NCBI RefSeq assembly: GCF_001649575.2
Contig: NC_051433.1
Coordinates: forward strand, 6,449,883-6,513,882
Length of the DNA stretch: 64,000 bases
Source of the DNA: Kryptolebias marmoratus
Lineage: Eukaryota > Chordata > Actinopteri > Cyprinodontiformes > Rivulidae
Direction: 5' to 3'
Each line of letters begins with the position of its first letter. The first letter of the stretch is position 1. Positions 63,497 through 64,000 of the stretch are shown in pieces. The notes beneath the pieces are model-generated. The model saw only the letters and a list, made by a program, of their open reading frames with translations, was not told the DNA's origin and did no database searches. The position numbers and the translations under genes were made by a program.

Positions 63497-64000
63497 AAGA
63501 GCTAACATTTCTTGAAGGATTGCATAGTTCTCATTGCCAGTCATGCTAGAGATGTAAACCAAGAAAGGAATTATGAATGAATGAATTATGTTGAGAAATT
63601 AATGTAGCCATTTTCCTCAAATCTTGAAAATAACATTATGTTCAAACTCATGCAATACCACAAGTCACACTCAACATACACAGCTACCATCACACCACAT
63701 GTTAGTACAATATTTGTAAAATTGACTGAATTACAGCTATTTTGAGTTTTTTAAGGTCAGTTGTCTGTGTTGACCACCTTGATTTTGATTGGCTCCAAAA
63801 GTTAATCGCTCATAAAGGTACATTTGATGATTATTTCCTGAAAGTTTAATTGAAATTCATCTTGTGGCTGATTTTGCATAGAGACAGACAGAGATGACTC
63901 CAAAAACGGTAACTAACAAATCTCTTGCCCAATCTGTTATAGCTCCAAATATGTGTTGAGGATTAGTCTTCACATCAGATTTTAGGTCATTCTCTGTGAA
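63497..64000 (+). mobile_element. Family A MITE copy running off the window
   Basis: Starts GAGCTAACATTTCTTGAAGG with ATTGCATAGTTCTCATTGCC. It has one module (GATTTTGATTGGCTCCAAAA) and enters a second one (AATATGTGTTGAGGATTAGT) at the window edge, linked by a CTTGCCCAATCTGTTA word also present between the modules of the 18301 copy. Confidence 0.65.

Overview
The window comes from a vertebrate genome, most likely a percomorph-type teleost fish. It holds two Kv1 potassium-channel genes, each with an intronless coding region, in AT-rich DNA crowded with the small DNA transposons and microsatellites typical of bony fish. The species cannot be named from sequence alone. Nothing prokaryotic or viral is visible.

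Layout. Bases 1-18300 carry two head-to-tail voltage-gated channel genes on the minus strand: kcna2 (Kv1.2, CDS 2167-3663, with a spliced 5' leader reaching to about 5.1 kb) and kcna3 (Kv1.3, CDS 16306-17862). This matches the ancestral KCNA10-KCNA2-KCNA3 cluster; a kcna10 gene, if kept, would lie left of base 1. The only clear transposon between them is a 1.4-kb PIF/Harbinger-like element (14435-15859) that abuts the 3' side of kcna3.

Bases 18300-64000 hold no confidently identified gene. They carry at least 16 copies or fragments of one dispersed, modular, MITE-like family (here 'family A'). They also carry two copies of a second MITE with a TAGCTAAAAG-rich interior ('family B'), a dead Tc1-like element rebuilt as a large fold-back, a hairpin MITE, common teleost interspersed repeats and many microsatellites. 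No family A copy was seen left of the kcna3 promoter.

Two tentative spliced plus-strand genes lie among the repeats. One is a three-exon fragment at 44.6-45.3 kb whose middle exon resembles the third exon of a chemokine but has Tyr where the fourth Cys belongs. The other is a two-exon candidate for a small secreted basic protein at 51.5-52.1 kb. Both rest on splice-site quality and phase agreement only.

How the parts work together. Kv1.2 and Kv1.3 subunits form or co-assemble into delayed-rectifier K+ channels in excitable cells and, for Kv1.3, leukocytes. Their leaders and promoters here show features that could set expression: a G-run, upstream ORFs, and a transposon close to the kcna3 promoter.
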